A stretch of 64,000 nt of DNA from Nostoc sp. WHI (GCF_015714725.1 NZ_WBKM01000179.1:1-64000); one strand, 5' to 3'; positions 46,162-55,867 are shown, numbered from the stretch's first letter. Numbers and translations are program-made. The notes: generated from the letters alone by a model not told the origin.

Positions 46162-46515
46162 TTAACTTTCTTCCGCAGCCCCTTTGATTGTTACAGCTGC
46201 AGTCACTTTAGGGGGTTTTTCCTCTTCGAGTTCCTGCTTAATTGTCAGATAGCGAATCACTTCTTCACTCAAACGCATGGCGCGTTCATAGGGAGCGATC
46301 GCAGTTGCAGGTGCAGCGTAGTTTAACTGGATGTAGATGCCGTCCCGGTGCTTTTTTATTTCATAAGCGAGACGACGCTTACCACGATTTTGAATTTGGA
46401 TATCCTCAGCGCCTTGTTCACGAAGCAAATTCTGATATTTAGTAACTGCTTGCTCTACCTGTTCTTCTCCCAGGTCAGGACGTAGGATGTACATTGTCTC
46501 GTAATTTGTAGTCAT
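46162..46515 (-). CDS. rpsF: 30S ribosomal protein S6
   Basis: The frame opens at 46539, but the ATG at 46515 ([22 protein letters not shown]) has AAGGA about 10 nt upstream and gives 117 residues, a typical S6. The motifs [30 protein letters not shown] and RYLTIKQ are characteristic; S6 binds S18 and 16S rRNA in the platform. It stands alone here instead of in an rpsF-ssb-rpsR operon. Confidence 0.95.
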   Translation of the reverse strand: MTTNYETMYILRPDLGEEQVEQAVTKYQNLLREQGAEDIQIQNRGKRRLAYEIKKHRDGIYIQLNYAAPATAIAPYERAMRLSEEVIRYLTIKQELEEEKPPKVTAAVTIKGAAEES

Positions 46516-46926
46516 ATTTTTCAGTTTCCTTATGGGCAAAAATGGCTGCTTATATCAATTTATACTAGATTTTTATTCAAAATACTAGTATTAATCAACA
46601 TCTGAAGCAACAAGGAACTATAATCTTACCAGTTTTAAATTTGAATCATTAGCCCAATCTGCCGAAGTTTGGATTTTTTTGCATCTCTAATGAGAATTAG
46701 GTCGGGAGATAACCCCCAGATTTATTTAGCAAGTAAGAATCCGGCTTTTGGCGCTCGCCAGCAAATTGATCAAGCTATCAGCCTAGTCATCGGGTATGTT
46801 TTCTTAAGGGTATCTATAGCGATCGCTTTCAGACTCAAGGCTGAATTGGTTCGCTAAATAGCTAACTGAGGATTGCTACCCGCTCACAGTAACAAAAAAG
46901 CAGATAAAAGGATATTCATTAAGGTT
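46516..46926. other. gene-free stretch
   Basis: About 410 bp of intergenic DNA between rpsF and the FAH-family gene. A 62-residue plus-strand frame at 46669 has no coding features. I see a HIP1 site near 46820. Confidence 0.55.
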
Positions 46927-47700
46927 ATGGCGCAGCGCTATGTGCGAATTCAAAATCAAGAAGGACAAATTTACTACGGTTTACTACAACCATCCTTCAA
47001 TGTCCAGGTGCTAGATGCTCCACCCTGGTTACAAGGGCAAGCCACTGATTTAACTTTGACACCAGAAAATTACCAAATTTTGGCTCCCTGCGCTCCCTCA
47101 AAAATTGTGGCGGTGGGCAAGAATTATGCAGAACATGCGGCAGAAATGGGAACTTCAGTGCCTTCTGAGCCACTAATTTTTCTCAAGCCTCCCACGTCGA
47201 TCATTCCGTCTGAAACGGAAATTAAGTATCCTCCCCAGTCACAACGAGTTGATTACGAAGGAGAGTTAGCACTAGTGATTGGCGATCGCGCCTTTGACTG
47301 TACACCAGAGGTAGCCCAAACTAAAATTTGGGGCTACACTATCGCCAATGACATAACAGCACGAGATTTCCAAAAACGGGATGGTCAATGGACGCGAGCC
47401 AAAGGTTTTGATACTTTCTGTCCCTTGGGGCCTTGGATTGTGCGGGAATTGAATCCAGGAGCGAGATTGCAGACTTTTGTGAATGACTACGCCAAGCCAG
47501 TACAATCTACCTGTATCGATCAGATGGTCTTTCCCCCTGATGTACTAGTATCCTATATTAGTCAGATTATGACGCTACTACCCGGTGATGTGGTGCTTAC
47601 AGGTACGCCAGAGGGTGTAGGCCCATTGCACCGAGGCGATCGCGTCCGTGTGGAAATTGAAGGTATTGGGCGCTTGGAAAACACCGTGGCAGCCCGTTAA
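46927..47700 (+). CDS. fumarylacetoacetate hydrolase (FAH) family protein
   Basis: The 257-residue protein is an FAH-fold enzyme: IVAVGKNYAEHAAEMG, FLKPPTSIIPSETEI, RVDYEGELALVIGD (metal-binding Glu in EGE), NDITARDFQKRDGQWTRAKGFDTFCPLGPWIV and DVVLTGTPEGVGPLHRGD. These are typical of 2-keto-type C-C hydrolases, isomerases or decarboxylases. The substrate is unknown. The frame can open at TTG 46873, but the ATG at 46927 (MAQRYVRIQ) gives the usual N-terminus. Confidence 0.9.
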   Translation: MAQRYVRIQNQEGQIYYGLLQPSFNVQVLDAPPWLQGQATDLTLTPENYQILAPCAPSKIVAVGKNYAEHAAEMGTSVPSEPLIFLKPPTSIIPSETEIKYPPQSQRVDYEGELALVIGDRAFDCTPEVAQTKIWGYTIANDITARDFQKRDGQWTRAKGFDTFCPLGPWIVRELNPGARLQTFVNDYAKPVQSTCIDQMVFPPDVLVSYISQIMTLLPGDVVLTGTPEGVGPLHRGDRVRVEIEGIGRLENTVAAR

Positions 47701-47703
47701 CTA

Positions 47704-48180
47704 CTAGCGCACTTGCATGTACACTGCCTCGGAAATCGCCGGAATTTCCGCATAACGTCCGCTCACAGACTGGATAACTGAATATGCAACTGCTCCCACT
47801 ATGCCTAGAAAAATGGTTGTGGATAAGGTTTGGATTGCAAAACCACCAGTGGGAACCAGTCCAACAATATCCATCAGAATACTAAACAAAAAGATAACAA
47901 TGTCCAGAAGGATCGCCTGCATGGTGTTGAAACGAATGAAGTGACTGATTTTTTCGTTTCTTACCACCAATAGGAATAAGGCAAAGAAAACAATCAGTCC
48001 TGCAAAGCGCACACGTCTGTAAAATGACCATAAAATCAGAATCGGTGCGAAAACGAGTGCCAGGGGAGGAAACTGGTCTAACAAAAAAAAGCCGAAAGTT
48101 ACTACCTCGACCATCGGTAGCAAATAAGGCAAACAAGCAAAAATCCGATCTGAAACTGTTGTAGACCCGCGCAAAGACAT
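47704..48180 (-). CDS. Tic20-family membrane protein
   Basis: The 158-residue protein has four predicted membrane segments (about 10-35, 38-70, 85-110 and 118-138) and the Tic20/Ycf60-type pattern RIFACLPYLLPMVEV, HFIRFNTMQAILLDIV. The plastid homologue is a component of the inner-envelope translocon; the cyanobacterial role is not settled. It is convergent with the FAH gene (3 bp gap). Confidence 0.85.
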   Translation of the reverse strand: MSLRGSTTVSDRIFACLPYLLPMVEVVTFGFFLLDQFPPLALVFAPILILWSFYRRVRFAGLIVFFALFLLVVRNEKISHFIRFNTMQAILLDIVIFLFSILMDIVGLVPTGGFAIQTLSTTIFLGIVGAVAYSVIQSVSGRYAEIPAISEAVYMQVR

Positions 48181-48261
48181 TATGCGTTCTCCTATGGTGA
48201 AATTTCAATAGTCACTTGAGCTTAGGATAACGCAGTTGCTTGGTCTTGCTGGCAAATTCAA

Positions 48262-48459
48262 CTATTCTATATGGGCGATGCGAAAGCCCATCATACACTC
48301 ATACTGGTCTGGCTGCTGTTGAGTAAGTTTCCGAATGGCTTGACCACAGCGCAGTTTACCCCGATGCCAACGAGGTTGACCGCTTCGGTCAGCGAGTAAA
48401 CAAGACTGGCAAACTTGCTCAGGGGCAAGGATTTGCTCGTCCATTAAAATGACTAACAT
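48262..48459 (-). CDS. small Cys-rich conserved protein
   Basis: Read from the ATG at 48459, directly after AGGAGGGATTCG, this is a 65-residue protein; the longer frame from 48480 is not supported by an RBS. Four Cys occur: C-x-x-C (VCQSCLLA), LRCG and YECMMGF, suggesting a metal or Fe-S site. It is widely conserved in cyanobacteria as I recall it, without known function. Confidence 0.75.
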   Translation of the reverse strand: MLVILMDEQILAPEQVCQSCLLADRSGQPRWHRGKLRCGQAIRKLTQQQPDQYECMMGFRIAHIE

Positions 48460-48480
48460 CGAATCCCTCCTGTAAATCAT

Positions 48481-48903
48481 TTCACTCAGGCGAAGACACG
48501 CGTTTAGGGGTTCTAAGAGCCGCTTTAGGTAGGTTGGGCGCGTGCTGCGGGATTAAGTGTTGTGATTTGTGATGGCGCTTTGCGCCCGCCATAGGCGATC
48601 GCACAGGACACTTAAGAGCCACATCTACCTCTTTGTAGCAAAAATGGGGGCGATCGCAATTCAATCAAAGTTGTCAAGTGAATCTTAATTTATTGTATGT
48701 TGTGTCTATTGCAAATTGGACATTCTAATGAAGAGTGCTGAGTTCCGAGTGCTGAGTTTGTAAAGTGCGAGAAGTTAAGTAAGTAAAAATGAGTTAATTT
48801 GATGGCGATTTAGGTAATGCAATTACAAATTACTGAGGTAAACTTGCAAGCAAGATAATACACAATATTACTGGGCGGCTCGTCGGTCTGGGCATCACTC
48901 ACA
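48481..48903. other. gene-free stretch
   Basis: About 420 bp with HIP1-like sites (48595 and 48650) and a repeated GAGTGCTGAGTT motif near 48734-48760. No gene that I can support. Confidence 0.55.
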
Positions 48904-51492
48904 ATGGAACATTGGCAATTTCTGATACAGAAACAAGGCGATCGCTCGTGGCATATCCTAGAATCGCCAAATTTAGAGATTTTGGAAGCACAGTATAGAG
49001 TTTTGGCTCGTTCTAACCTTTCCAATATAGATGTGGAAGTACGGGTAACTCACTCTTCAACCCACCAAGCTCAACCAAAGCCGCGAATTTTCAAGCGATC
49101 GCGTCGCATTAACTCAGAAGGCTTAATGGCGGTAATTCCCTTTACTTACTTTGGAGCTGGAGTTTGGGAATTGCGCTGTTCCAGTGATTTGATGTCGGAT
49201 ATGCTCGGTAAATCTTGGCAATACAGCGTCCAAATTCAAGTACTGTCACAGAGGGAGGCAGGGGGAGCAGGGGGAGAGAAAAAAGGCTTTGAGCTTCCTG
49301 CCAAAAGCCAGGCTACGTCCGTCTACGTAGAAAGATTAGATCAGGCGATCGCTGTCTTGGCAGAACAGGTAATTGCTACAGACAGTAACCCTACTACTGT
49401 TGTGGCAAATGAAGCTGAAGAAGATGTTATTGATCAGCCTGTCAGTCCTGTGTGGCTCAAAGGTGAGACGGCAGAACAGATTTTACAAAATTTAATAGAA
49501 TTAGCTGCACCCACCTCTGAACTTCTGTCCAAAGATGAACAGGTTACAGATTCTTTAGCAACACAACCACTGCCCCTATTATCGCTAACTTTAGATCAGG
49601 ATACCTACATTGCTCGTTGGGGACAAGCTCTTACAATTAATGGGTACATAGAACTTAAGGAAAAGACAAATTATCTGGTTGAAACATTTTCCTCACAAAG
49701 CCTCAGTGCGATCGCACTCTTAATTGAACTGCGATCGCCCCTAGAGTCAAAAATCTTGACCCAGGTACGGCAACCCCTACCAGACCGGGAATTGCCTTTC
49801 ACTATCAATCCCTCAATTGATATTCCTGCTGACTGCGAATCTAAGTTAATTTTGGCAGATATCAGTTTATATGGTAGATTCGCTGCTGTTGGTGAAGTCA
49901 TCCAGTTAGCCAGCCAGTCCTTCATAATTACAGCAGATGTAACAGAATTACTGGCAATCACAGCAGCAGCAAAAACTAATACATCTTTGAATGACTCTAC
50001 TGCACCATTGGACTCGTCTCTTGGTTTCACAGAGCCAGAGACAACTGTTAAGCTCGATTTGAAACTATTTAATCTAGTCAAAATTCCCAAAACAGACGAG
50101 TCTCAGATACTCAATTCATCCCCAAACACACTTTTACCACCACAAATTAACCTGCAAGTTCTGCGAGAAGCCACCCTGCGGACATCTAAGCTCAAGAATT
50201 CAGTTACTTTGCCTCAATTACCAAAACTGCCTCCTGTCCAAACCAATGTCAATACTCCCACAGATGTTGTTGCAGAACCCCCTACACAAGAGGAACTTCT
50301 AGAAAAGGATGCTACTATAGCTGCCATTAATTTAGAGCAGTTGGTCATCAGGCAACGTCGAATCCCAATGCTCGACACTGCTTTTCCATACTTGAGAAGG
50401 CTACAAGCTGTGCCAGATGACACAGAAGAAGAAGTAAAAAACAATGGTTCAAATACATTTGCAGTTCAAGCGGCTGAAGACTTCGCGCAGTTGAACACAA
50501 TTGTAGTTGAACATGAAAATACACCTGAATTAGTAATAGGTGATGCACAATCTCAGGAAGAATCTGTTGCTGAAGTAGTAGCCCAGCCTAATGCACAATC
50601 TCAGGAAGAATCTGTTGTTGAAGTAGTAGCCCAGCCTAATGCACAATTAATTACAATGAGTAACCTTTACTCATCTCCTCTGCTCAGGAAGTGGATGCAG
50701 AGCCAAGGACACTATGAACCTGAATCCCTCAATGAGCTGCAACCTCAAGACTACGATAGCTATGTTCCAGCGCCGCAGATGCCACTTTCTCTTAGTGCAG
50801 AAACTCCCAATGTTGATGTCAACTTGCCCTTAAGCCTAGATGCCAACACGGAAATACTGCCAGACGCAGACACAGCAAAGAAAGCGGATTTGGAAATAGA
50901 AAAAGTATCAGAAGCAACACTCTCACCGCCTCCGTTATCACAGCTACCGCCCCCCCCTCCTCCGATAAAAATAAATATGGCATCAGCTTGGTTAGCCCAA
51001 GAAATCGTTGTCGATGATCCATATAGCGAACTGGAAACCGATGCAACGAGGAGTTACCTTTTTGAAGCAGAAAAGCAAGCACTGTTAGATATATCTCCTT
51101 CCCTACCGATAATTGCGGCAGCCATTGAGCCTTTGCCAACTCCACAACTGCATGTTCCAGACGGCGAACTAATCGCTGGTAAGTCTGTCCTAGTCCGTGT
51201 AGTACTACCTGAAGTACCTCCGCAAGTTGTTGTTAAGTTATGGGTTGAAGATTATCAAACTCGCTGGTTACTAGATGGCCCCCATTTACTGAGAAATTTG
51301 CTACCTAACGCCTTGGGAGGATTGGAAGTGATGGCGCAATTAAACATTCCCTTTGGCTGTTTGGAAATTCGCTTGGAGGCGATCGCATTTGAGCCGACAA
51401 CTCAACAGGAGAGTCACAAAATCACAATAGTGCGGACTGTGATTCCTCCAGACTTACCAAATTTGGAGCTAGATGAACTACTGGGTATGTAA
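48904..51492 (+). CDS. large hypothetical protein with low-complexity linker
   Basis: The 862-residue protein has no recognised catalytic motif. Residues 1-115 are a compact region (MEHWQFLIQKQGDRSWHILESPNLEILEAQYRV, FTYFGAGVWELRCSSDLM); a beta-rich region follows (LDQDTYIARWGQALTINGYIEL, FTINPSIDIPADCESKLILADISLYGRF). The long middle is acidic and Pro/Gln-rich with a perfect 17-residue repeat (AQSQEESVAEVVAQPNA, then AQSQEESVVEVVAQPNA) near 50550-50645. The C-terminus ends in another beta-type domain (PDGELIAGKSVLVRVVLPEVPPQVVVKLWVED). It seems to be a multidomain cyanobacterial surface or scaffold protein with no signal peptide visible. Confidence 0.7.
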   Translation: MEHWQFLIQKQGDRSWHILESPNLEILEAQYRVLARSNLSNIDVEVRVTHSSTHQAQPKPRIFKRSRRINSEGLMAVIPFTYFGAGVWELRCSSDLMSDMLGKSWQYSVQIQVLSQREAGGAGGEKKGFELPAKSQATSVYVERLDQAIAVLAEQVIATDSNPTTVVANEAEEDVIDQPVSPVWLKGETAEQILQNLIELAAPTSELLSKDEQVTDSLATQPLPLLSLTLDQDTYIARWGQALTINGYIELKEKTNYLVETFSSQSLSAIALLIELRSPLESKILTQVRQPLPDRELPFTINPSIDIPADCESKLILADISLYGRFAAVGEVIQLASQSFIITADVTELLAITAAAKTNTSLNDSTAPLDSSLGFTEPETTVKLDLKLFNLVKIPKTDESQILNSSPNTLLPPQINLQVLREATLRTSKLKNSVTLPQLPKLPPVQTNVNTPTDVVAEPPTQEELLEKDATIAAINLEQLVIRQRRIPMLDTAFPYLRRLQAVPDDTEEEVKNNGSNTFAVQAAEDFAQLNTIVVEHENTPELVIGDAQSQEESVAEVVAQPNAQSQEESVVEVVAQPNAQLITMSNLYSSPLLRKWMQSQGHYEPESLNELQPQDYDSYVPAPQMPLSLSAETPNVDVNLPLSLDANTEILPDADTAKKADLEIEKVSEATLSPPPLSQLPPPPPPIKINMASAWLAQEIVVDDPYSELETDATRSYLFEAEKQALLDISPSLPIIAAAIEPLPTPQLHVPDGELIAGKSVLVRVVLPEVPPQVVVKLWVEDYQTRWLLDGPHLLRNLLPNALGGLEVMAQLNIPFGCLEIRLEAIAFEPTTQQESHKITIVRTVIPPDLPNLELDELLGM

Positions 51493-51502
51493 CTCAGATA
51501 TT

Positions 51503-51558
51503 AGGGGCAAGAGGCAATAGGCAAGAGGCAAGAGGCAAGAGGCAAGAGGCAATAGGCA
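51503..51558. repeat. STRR heptanucleotide repeat
   Basis: Tandem AGGCAAG / AGGCAAT heptamers, about seven copies, just after the 862-residue gene. Confidence 0.85.
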
Positions 51559-51693
51559 TTGGGCATAGTTATTCTCCTTGTCCCCATCTCCCAATATCGG
51601 CTGTGTTAAAAATATGAAAGAATTTCAAAAATCAAGCAGGATTTGCAGTAAGCTCATTTTGAATTGTAGTGTTATCTAACAGGAATTTTTACT

Positions 51694-51804
51694 ATGGCAG
51701 CTTCCTTTTTGCCTTCTATCCTCGTTCCCATCGTTGGTTTGGTTGTACCAGCTGTGACCTTCGCGTTTCTATTTTTATACATTGAAAGCGACAATATCAA
51801 CTGA
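51694..51804 (+). CDS. psaI: photosystem I subunit VIII
   Basis: The 36-residue protein [20 protein letters not shown], then a continuous hydrophobic helix ending [12 protein letters not shown], fits PsaI (subunit VIII), which has a single membrane helix and aids PSI trimer stability. The gene is too short to stand out as an ORF, but the ATG is preceded by AGGAA and an intrinsic terminator follows. It is convergent with the psbEFLJ operon. Confidence 0.88.
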   Translation: MAASFLPSILVPIVGLVVPAVTFAFLFLYIESDNIN

Positions 51805-51893
51805 TGTAGTCATTAATCATTGGTCAAGTTTTCGGACAAGCGAAAGTTATCAATTTCCTTGGATACTTTCATAGACTATTGACCAAAATTAAT

Positions 51894-51926
51894 ACCGCCT
51901 ATCTCATAGAGACAGGCGGTTTTTTA
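51894..51926 (+). terminator. intrinsic terminator after psaI
   Basis: Stem ACCGCCT / AGGCGGT with a 13-nt loop followed by TTTTTT. It lies 90 bp after the psaI stop. Confidence 0.88.
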
Positions 51927-51987
51927 ACGTTGATTTCTCAACAAATGCTGAAAAATTCTAACTTATAGTGTTCGGTTCAAGTTAGTG

Positions 51988-52107
51988 TTAAATCGAAGAA
52001 CCGATTCCGGCATAGGCACCATAAAAGAAAATGCCCAAGACTGTAATAATACCTAAACCTACGATCGTAGCGACGACCCACAGGGGAATTCTCCCACTTC
52101 CAGACAC
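51988..52107 (-). CDS. psbJ: photosystem II protein J
   Basis: The 39-residue protein reads [18 protein letters not shown], then one hydrophobic helix and [10 protein letters not shown], a typical PsbJ; it has a single membrane helix near the plastoquinone channel of PSII. The start is GTG at 52107 with AGGA upstream, and the stop is TAA. It is the last gene of psbEFLJ. Confidence 0.92.
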   Translation of the reverse strand: MSGSGRIPLWVVATIVGLGIITVLGIFFYGAYAGIGSSI

Positions 52108-52176
52108 AGGTTTTTCCTCCCTTAATAACAAATGAACATACGTTCAATAAACAAAAATTAACAATTGTAGTTCCAG

Positions 52177-52299
52177 TTAGTTAAAGAAGTAACTGGAAAA
52201 CAGAATCCCTAGAACGAAAACTAGTAGTAGTCCCAGGTATAGGGAAGTCCGGTTTAGTTCAACCGGCTGATTATTGGGATTAGGCGATCTTTCTACCAT
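52177..52299 (-). CDS. psbL: photosystem II protein L
   Basis: The 40-residue protein [20 protein letters not shown], then [22 protein letters not shown], is a standard PsbL, needed for QA function and PSII dimer assembly. The long frame opens earlier but the ATG at 52299 gives the right length. It lies 8 bp after psbF. Confidence 0.95.
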   Translation of the reverse strand: MVERSPNPNNQPVELNRTSLYLGLLLVFVLGILFSSYFFN

Positions 52300-52307
52300 A
52301 ATTGCTC

Positions 52308-52445
52308 CTAACGATGAGTAAATTGCATTGCGGCGATCGCGCCTAAAAAGAATACAGTTGGTACACCTAAAGTATGAACTGCCAGCCATCTAACAGTAAA
52401 AATTGGATAGGTAACTGGTTGATTGATGTTATTGCCGCTAGTCAT
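52308..52445 (-). CDS. psbF: cytochrome b559 beta subunit
   Basis: The 45-residue protein [20 protein letters not shown], then [20 protein letters not shown], is the beta subunit of cytochrome b559. His24 ligates the heme shared with PsbE. The start is the ATG at 52445, 9 bp after the psbE stop. Confidence 0.95.
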   Translation of the reverse strand: MTSGNNINQPVTYPIFTVRWLAVHTLGVPTVFFLGAIAAMQFTHR

Positions 52446-52454
52446 GATCTCAAA

Positions 52455-52703
52455 TTACTTTCCGATAAATTGGTCAACTTGTTTTTTAGCTTCAAAACGG
52501 TTCTTCACAATTGGCACTTCTTGACGTGCTTGTGTGAAATACTCATTGGGACGAGGTGTGCCAAAAGCATCATAAGCCAGCCCAGTTTGCACAAATAGCC
52601 AACCTGCAATAAACAATGCTGGGATGGTGATGCTGTGAATCACCCAGTAACGAACGCTGGTAATTATGTCCGAAAACGGACGCTCTCCAGTGGTACCTGA
52701 CAT
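52455..52703 (-). CDS. psbE: cytochrome b559 alpha subunit
   Basis: The 82-residue protein has one membrane helix (about residues 18-42) with the heme-ligating His23 in [15 protein letters not shown], and a C-terminal lumenal tail. It forms cytochrome b559 with PsbF and is required for PSII assembly. It starts the psbEFLJ operon, downstream of ycf48. Confidence 0.97.
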   Translation of the reverse strand: MSGTTGERPFSDIITSVRYWVIHSITIPALFIAGWLFVQTGLAYDAFGTPRPNEYFTQARQEVPIVKNRFEAKKQVDQFIGK

Positions 52704-52805
52704 TTAAATCTCTACCTTTACACAGAGTGTTATTGAGTTTATTATCCTACAAAGTTTAGAAACAGTTACAACTTGCAACGTTATTCTCAGAAATTGGGTA
52801 TTGGG

Positions 52806-52918
52806 CAAAACAGTTCCGTTAGCGGTAGCGGGGCGTTTAGCCCGTTCCCAGTAATGAGTGCTGAGTAAAGAAATGAGATTCCCAACTCGGTACTCAGGAC
52901 TCAGGACTCAGCACTCCC
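52806..52918. repeat. interspersed repeat upstream of psbE
   Basis: AAAACAGTTCCGTTAGCGG, then TAGCGGGGCGTTTAGCCC and GTTCCCAGTAATGAGTGCTG, continuing with heptamer runs (ACTCAGG). The first ~55 bp is nearly identical, in inverted orientation, to 61034-61095 inside the tRNA nucleotidyltransferase gene. Confidence 0.85.
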
Positions 52919-52930
52919 TACTCTTACTCA

Positions 52931-53956
52931 CTAAGCTGCCTCTGCTGGAGAAGTTGCTTCAGGGTTTGGGATGTATTTTAGCAAAGCGCCGCGATCGCCA
53001 ATAACAAATCCCCGATCTGGCTCTAAGAAAATAATCTTGTATAAATTAGCAGCCACTTCTTCCACCAGACGGTCTTTTTCCCAAGTTTTGCCACCATCGG
53101 CACTTCGTAGCAAATTACCGCTACCGCCACCGATCCAAATTTCATTGGGTGTGCGGTATGCCAAATCCAGTAAACCCCAACTGGTGGATAACTCTGGATA
53201 TTGTGCCTTTTGCCATTCTTCAGGTTTTGTTGGGTCACTAAACTGAATTTGACCTCCCCTAGCTAGCAACCACAATTGCCCATTGGCAGCAAAGCCCATG
53301 TTTTCTACCCGCCGCGAACTATTGCGGTTATGGGGTACCCAAGCATCTTGCCCTGGTTCCCAAGTTGAGTAGAAACTACCCTTAGCGGAAACTGCAACAT
53401 ATTTACCGTCAGCAGAACGTTCTAAGTTACGTACCACACCCACTGCTGATTCCACCTGTGCTTTCCAGTTTTTGCCGCCATCTGTGGTTTTATATATGGC
53501 TCCGACATCAGTAGCCATCTCAGCTGTGTTATTTGCCAGTGCCTTAATTGCGATCGGGTTACCAGGTAGCTTTTCGTTTAAGGGAATACGTGACCAAGAA
53601 CTACCTTCATCGGTAGTGTGCAGTAACAATCCCGGTTCCCCGGCAATCCAGCCTTCTTTATTAACAAAACTTATCGAGTCAAAGCGATACTTTTGCTCCT
53701 CAAGCTCTAGTGTTATTGGTTTCCAGGTATCACCACCGTCATTGGTTTCCAATAGAGTGGCATTGCTACCTACTAAGTAGCCATGCTGAGGGTTATTAGT
53801 AAAAGCAATATCTAGTAAATTCGAGTCTGTTGGTACAGAAATGATTTTCCACGGGTTGTAGCTCACAGAGGGAATTTTGCTACAACCTATGCACATGACG
53901 ACTACTATCAACAAGGCAGCTATTCGTTGCCAACTTTTTACAATTGAATGCATCAC
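52931..53956 (-). CDS. ycf48: photosystem II assembly factor Ycf48/HCF136
   Basis: The 341-residue protein has an N-terminal hydrophobic segment with Cys (VVVMCIGCSK, Cys25) suitable for a lipoprotein signal and then a seven-bladed propeller made of BNR/Asp-box-like repeats (GSNATLLETNDGGDTWKPI, LLHTTDEGSSWSRI, AIYKTTDGGKNWKAQ, NLLRSADGGKTWEKD). Ycf48 binds newly made D1 and assists PSII reaction-centre assembly in the thylakoid lumen. It lies between rubA and psbE, the conserved cyanobacterial order. Confidence 0.95.
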   Translation of the reverse strand: MMHSIVKSWQRIAALLIVVVMCIGCSKIPSVSYNPWKIISVPTDSNLLDIAFTNNPQHGYLVGSNATLLETNDGGDTWKPITLELEEQKYRFDSISFVNKEGWIAGEPGLLLHTTDEGSSWSRIPLNEKLPGNPIAIKALANNTAEMATDVGAIYKTTDGGKNWKAQVESAVGVVRNLERSADGKYVAVSAKGSFYSTWEPGQDAWVPHNRNSSRRVENMGFAANGQLWLLARGGQIQFSDPTKPEEWQKAQYPELSTSWGLLDLAYRTPNEIWIGGGSGNLLRSADGGKTWEKDRLVEEVAANLYKIIFLEPDRGFVIGDRGALLKYIPNPEATSPAEAA

Positions 53957-54129
53957 TATTTCTTATTTGTTTCTAAATTTTTGTAACGGTTATCTAAAAG
54001 CTTTCCCTTAAGGGCTATGTCCACTCTAAGGAACGGGCAAAACAATATATCTATGTGATTTTAGTCACACAAACAATCATGAAAATCTCTTTCCCTACTC
54101 CCTGTTACCTATCTTCGAGATAACGGCTG

Positions 54130-54465
54130 TCATTGTAAGCCGTAGAGACTGATAAAAAACAAGAAGCCAAGACCCAAAGCACCAAAAATTAGGATACTCT
54201 TTTGGGTTGGTGTTAGGTTATTGACACCAAAACCATAACCGAGATTTTCTTGGAAGCCGGATGCAGTACCCGCAGGGCCGATGTTGGCAAAAGCAGTTTT
54301 CTTAGCACTACAAACTGGACAGCGCCAATTTATCGGCAGTTCTGCAAAGGATATCCCTGAAGAAATATCATGCTTGTCGTCTCCTTTTTCGGGTTCGTAA
54401 ACATAACCGCAGGCCAGACACTCATAGCGGTCTAACATAGGAGTCTCAACAGCTGGTTCGTTCAT
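54130..54465 (-). CDS. rubA: membrane-anchored rubredoxin RubA
   Basis: The 111-residue protein has a rubredoxin fold with Cys16, Cys19, Cys49 and Cys52 (YECLACG and WRCPVCSA), and a C-terminal membrane helix (SILIFGALGLGFLFFISLYGLQ). RubA is needed for PSII assembly. It heads the rubA-ycf48-psbEFLJ cluster. Confidence 0.95.
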   Translation of the reverse strand: MNEPAVETPMLDRYECLACGYVYEPEKGDDKHDISSGISFAELPINWRCPVCSAKKTAFANIGPAGTASGFQENLGYGFGVNNLTPTQKSILIFGALGLGFLFFISLYGLQ

Positions 54466-54776
54466 GGCTAAAATCTCGCAGAGGATAAATCTTAAATATA
54501 CGTTAAAAATTATGACATAACGTTAGACTTTTCTATCACTAGCAAAAACGAATCAAATACGTGAAGTGCGTCTGTTTCTTAGATTTCAGAAAAACCAAAC
54601 AGATATAATGTAAAAGAAAGTAACGTAATTAAGGGGTTGGGTAATTCAATTTTGGATTTCGGATTGACGATTTTGGATTAAATTTCAATTCTTTAATCTA
54701 AAATCCAAAATCCAAAATCTAAAATTATTACTCCCCACTCCCCACTTAAAATACTCCATAGCGGTAGATACTCATT
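54466..54776. other. rubA-ndhC divergent intergenic region
   Basis: 310 bp containing repeated heptamer variants (ATTTTGGATT on one side, AATCCAAAATCC on the other, about 54648-54726), able to form an inverted repeat, and a short CCCCACT run. Promoters of rubA and ndhC should be here; I could not fix their positions. Confidence 0.6.
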
Positions 54777-55139
54777 GTGTTTGTCCTCAGCGGTTACGAG
54801 TACCTTCTAGGCTTCTTCATAGTCTGTAGCCTAGTACCTGCCTTAGCGCTCTCAGCGTCCAAGCTCCTACGACCGAGTGGTTACAGCCCAGAACGGCACA
54901 CCACCTATGAATCTGGCATGGAACCCATTGGGGGAGCCTGGATTCAGTTCAACATCCGGTACTACATGTTTGCTCTGGTCTTCGTTGTCTTTGATGTGGA
55001 GACTGTATTCTTGTATCCTTGGGCGGTAGTTTTCCACCGTTTGGGGCTATTGGCATTTATTGAAGCGCTAGTCTTTATTGCAATTCTTGTAGTCGCGTTA
55101 GTTTACGCATGGCGTAAAGGAGCTTTGGAATGGTCTTGA
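54777..55139 (+). CDS. ndhC: NAD(P)H-quinone oxidoreductase subunit 3
   Basis: The 120-residue NdhC has three membrane helices and the typical [39 protein letters not shown] motif. It starts at GTG (54777) and overlaps ndhK by 10 bp. It belongs to the membrane arm of NDH-1, near the quinone site. Confidence 0.96.
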   Translation: MFVLSGYEYLLGFFIVCSLVPALALSASKLLRPSGYSPERHTTYESGMEPIGGAWIQFNIRYYMFALVFVVFDVETVFLYPWAVVFHRLGLLAFIEALVFIAILVVALVYAWRKGALEWS

Positions 55140-55867
55140 ATTCTAACTTAACAGCTCAGGATAAAGAGCGAATCATCAACCCCATTGAGCGTTCCACAAT
55201 CACTCAAGACCTTTCAGAAAACGTCATTTTGACGACGGTTGATGACCTCTACGACTGGGCGCGGCTTTCTAGTTTGTGGCCGTTGCTGTTTGGTACTGCT
55301 TGCTGCTTTATTGAGTTTGCAGCTTTAATTGGCTCTCGATTTGACTTTGACCGTTTTGGTCTAATTCCCCGTTCTAGCCCCCGCCAAGCCGATTTAATTA
55401 TTACGGCAGGGACAATTACGATGAAGATGGCTCCCCAACTGGTGCGTCTTTATGAACAAATGCCGGAGCCGAAGTATGTAATTGCGATGGGTGCTTGCAC
55501 AATTACGGGCGGGATGTTCAGCGTTGATTCCCCTACGGCAGTGCGCGGAGTTGATAAACTGATTCCTGTGGATGTGTACTTGCCTGGTTGTCCTCCTCGT
55601 CCAGAAGCAATTATCGACGCGATTATTAAGCTGCGGAAGAAAATCTCTAATGAATCGATGCGAGAGCGGGACAAGATTAAGCAAACCCACCGCTACTACA
55701 GCACGACTCATAATTTGAAGCCAGTAGAGGAAATCTTAACTGGTAAGTATTTACAGTCAGAAACACGCTTTGCACCACCGAAGGAATTAACAGAAGCAAT
55801 CGGTATGCCAATACCACCTGCACTGCTGACAGCAAAGGCACAAAAGGAGGAACAAAGCCGTGGCTGA
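55130..55867 (+). CDS. ndhK: NAD(P)H-quinone oxidoreductase subunit K
   Basis: The 245-residue NdhK (PSST-type) holds the N2 4Fe-4S cluster: [12 protein letters not shown] (two Cys), [11 protein letters not shown] and [12 protein letters not shown] (two more Cys) are present. It overlaps ndhC by 10 bp and ndhJ by 8 bp, so the three are translationally coupled. The C-terminal tail is charged. Confidence 0.97.
   Translation: MVLNSNLTAQDKERIINPIERSTITQDLSENVILTTVDDLYDWARLSSLWPLLFGTACCFIEFAALIGSRFDFDRFGLIPRSSPRQADLIITAGTITMKMAPQLVRLYEQMPEPKYVIAMGACTITGGMFSVDSPTAVRGVDKLIPVDVYLPGCPPRPEAIIDAIIKLRKKISNESMRERDKIKQTHRYYSTTHNLKPVEEILTGKYLQSETRFAPPKELTEAIGMPIPPALLTAKAQKEEQSRG

Noticed and set aside
46669-46857. 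62-codon plus-strand frame
   Set aside because: No RBS, no recognisable motif; it lies in intergenic DNA with a HIP1 site.
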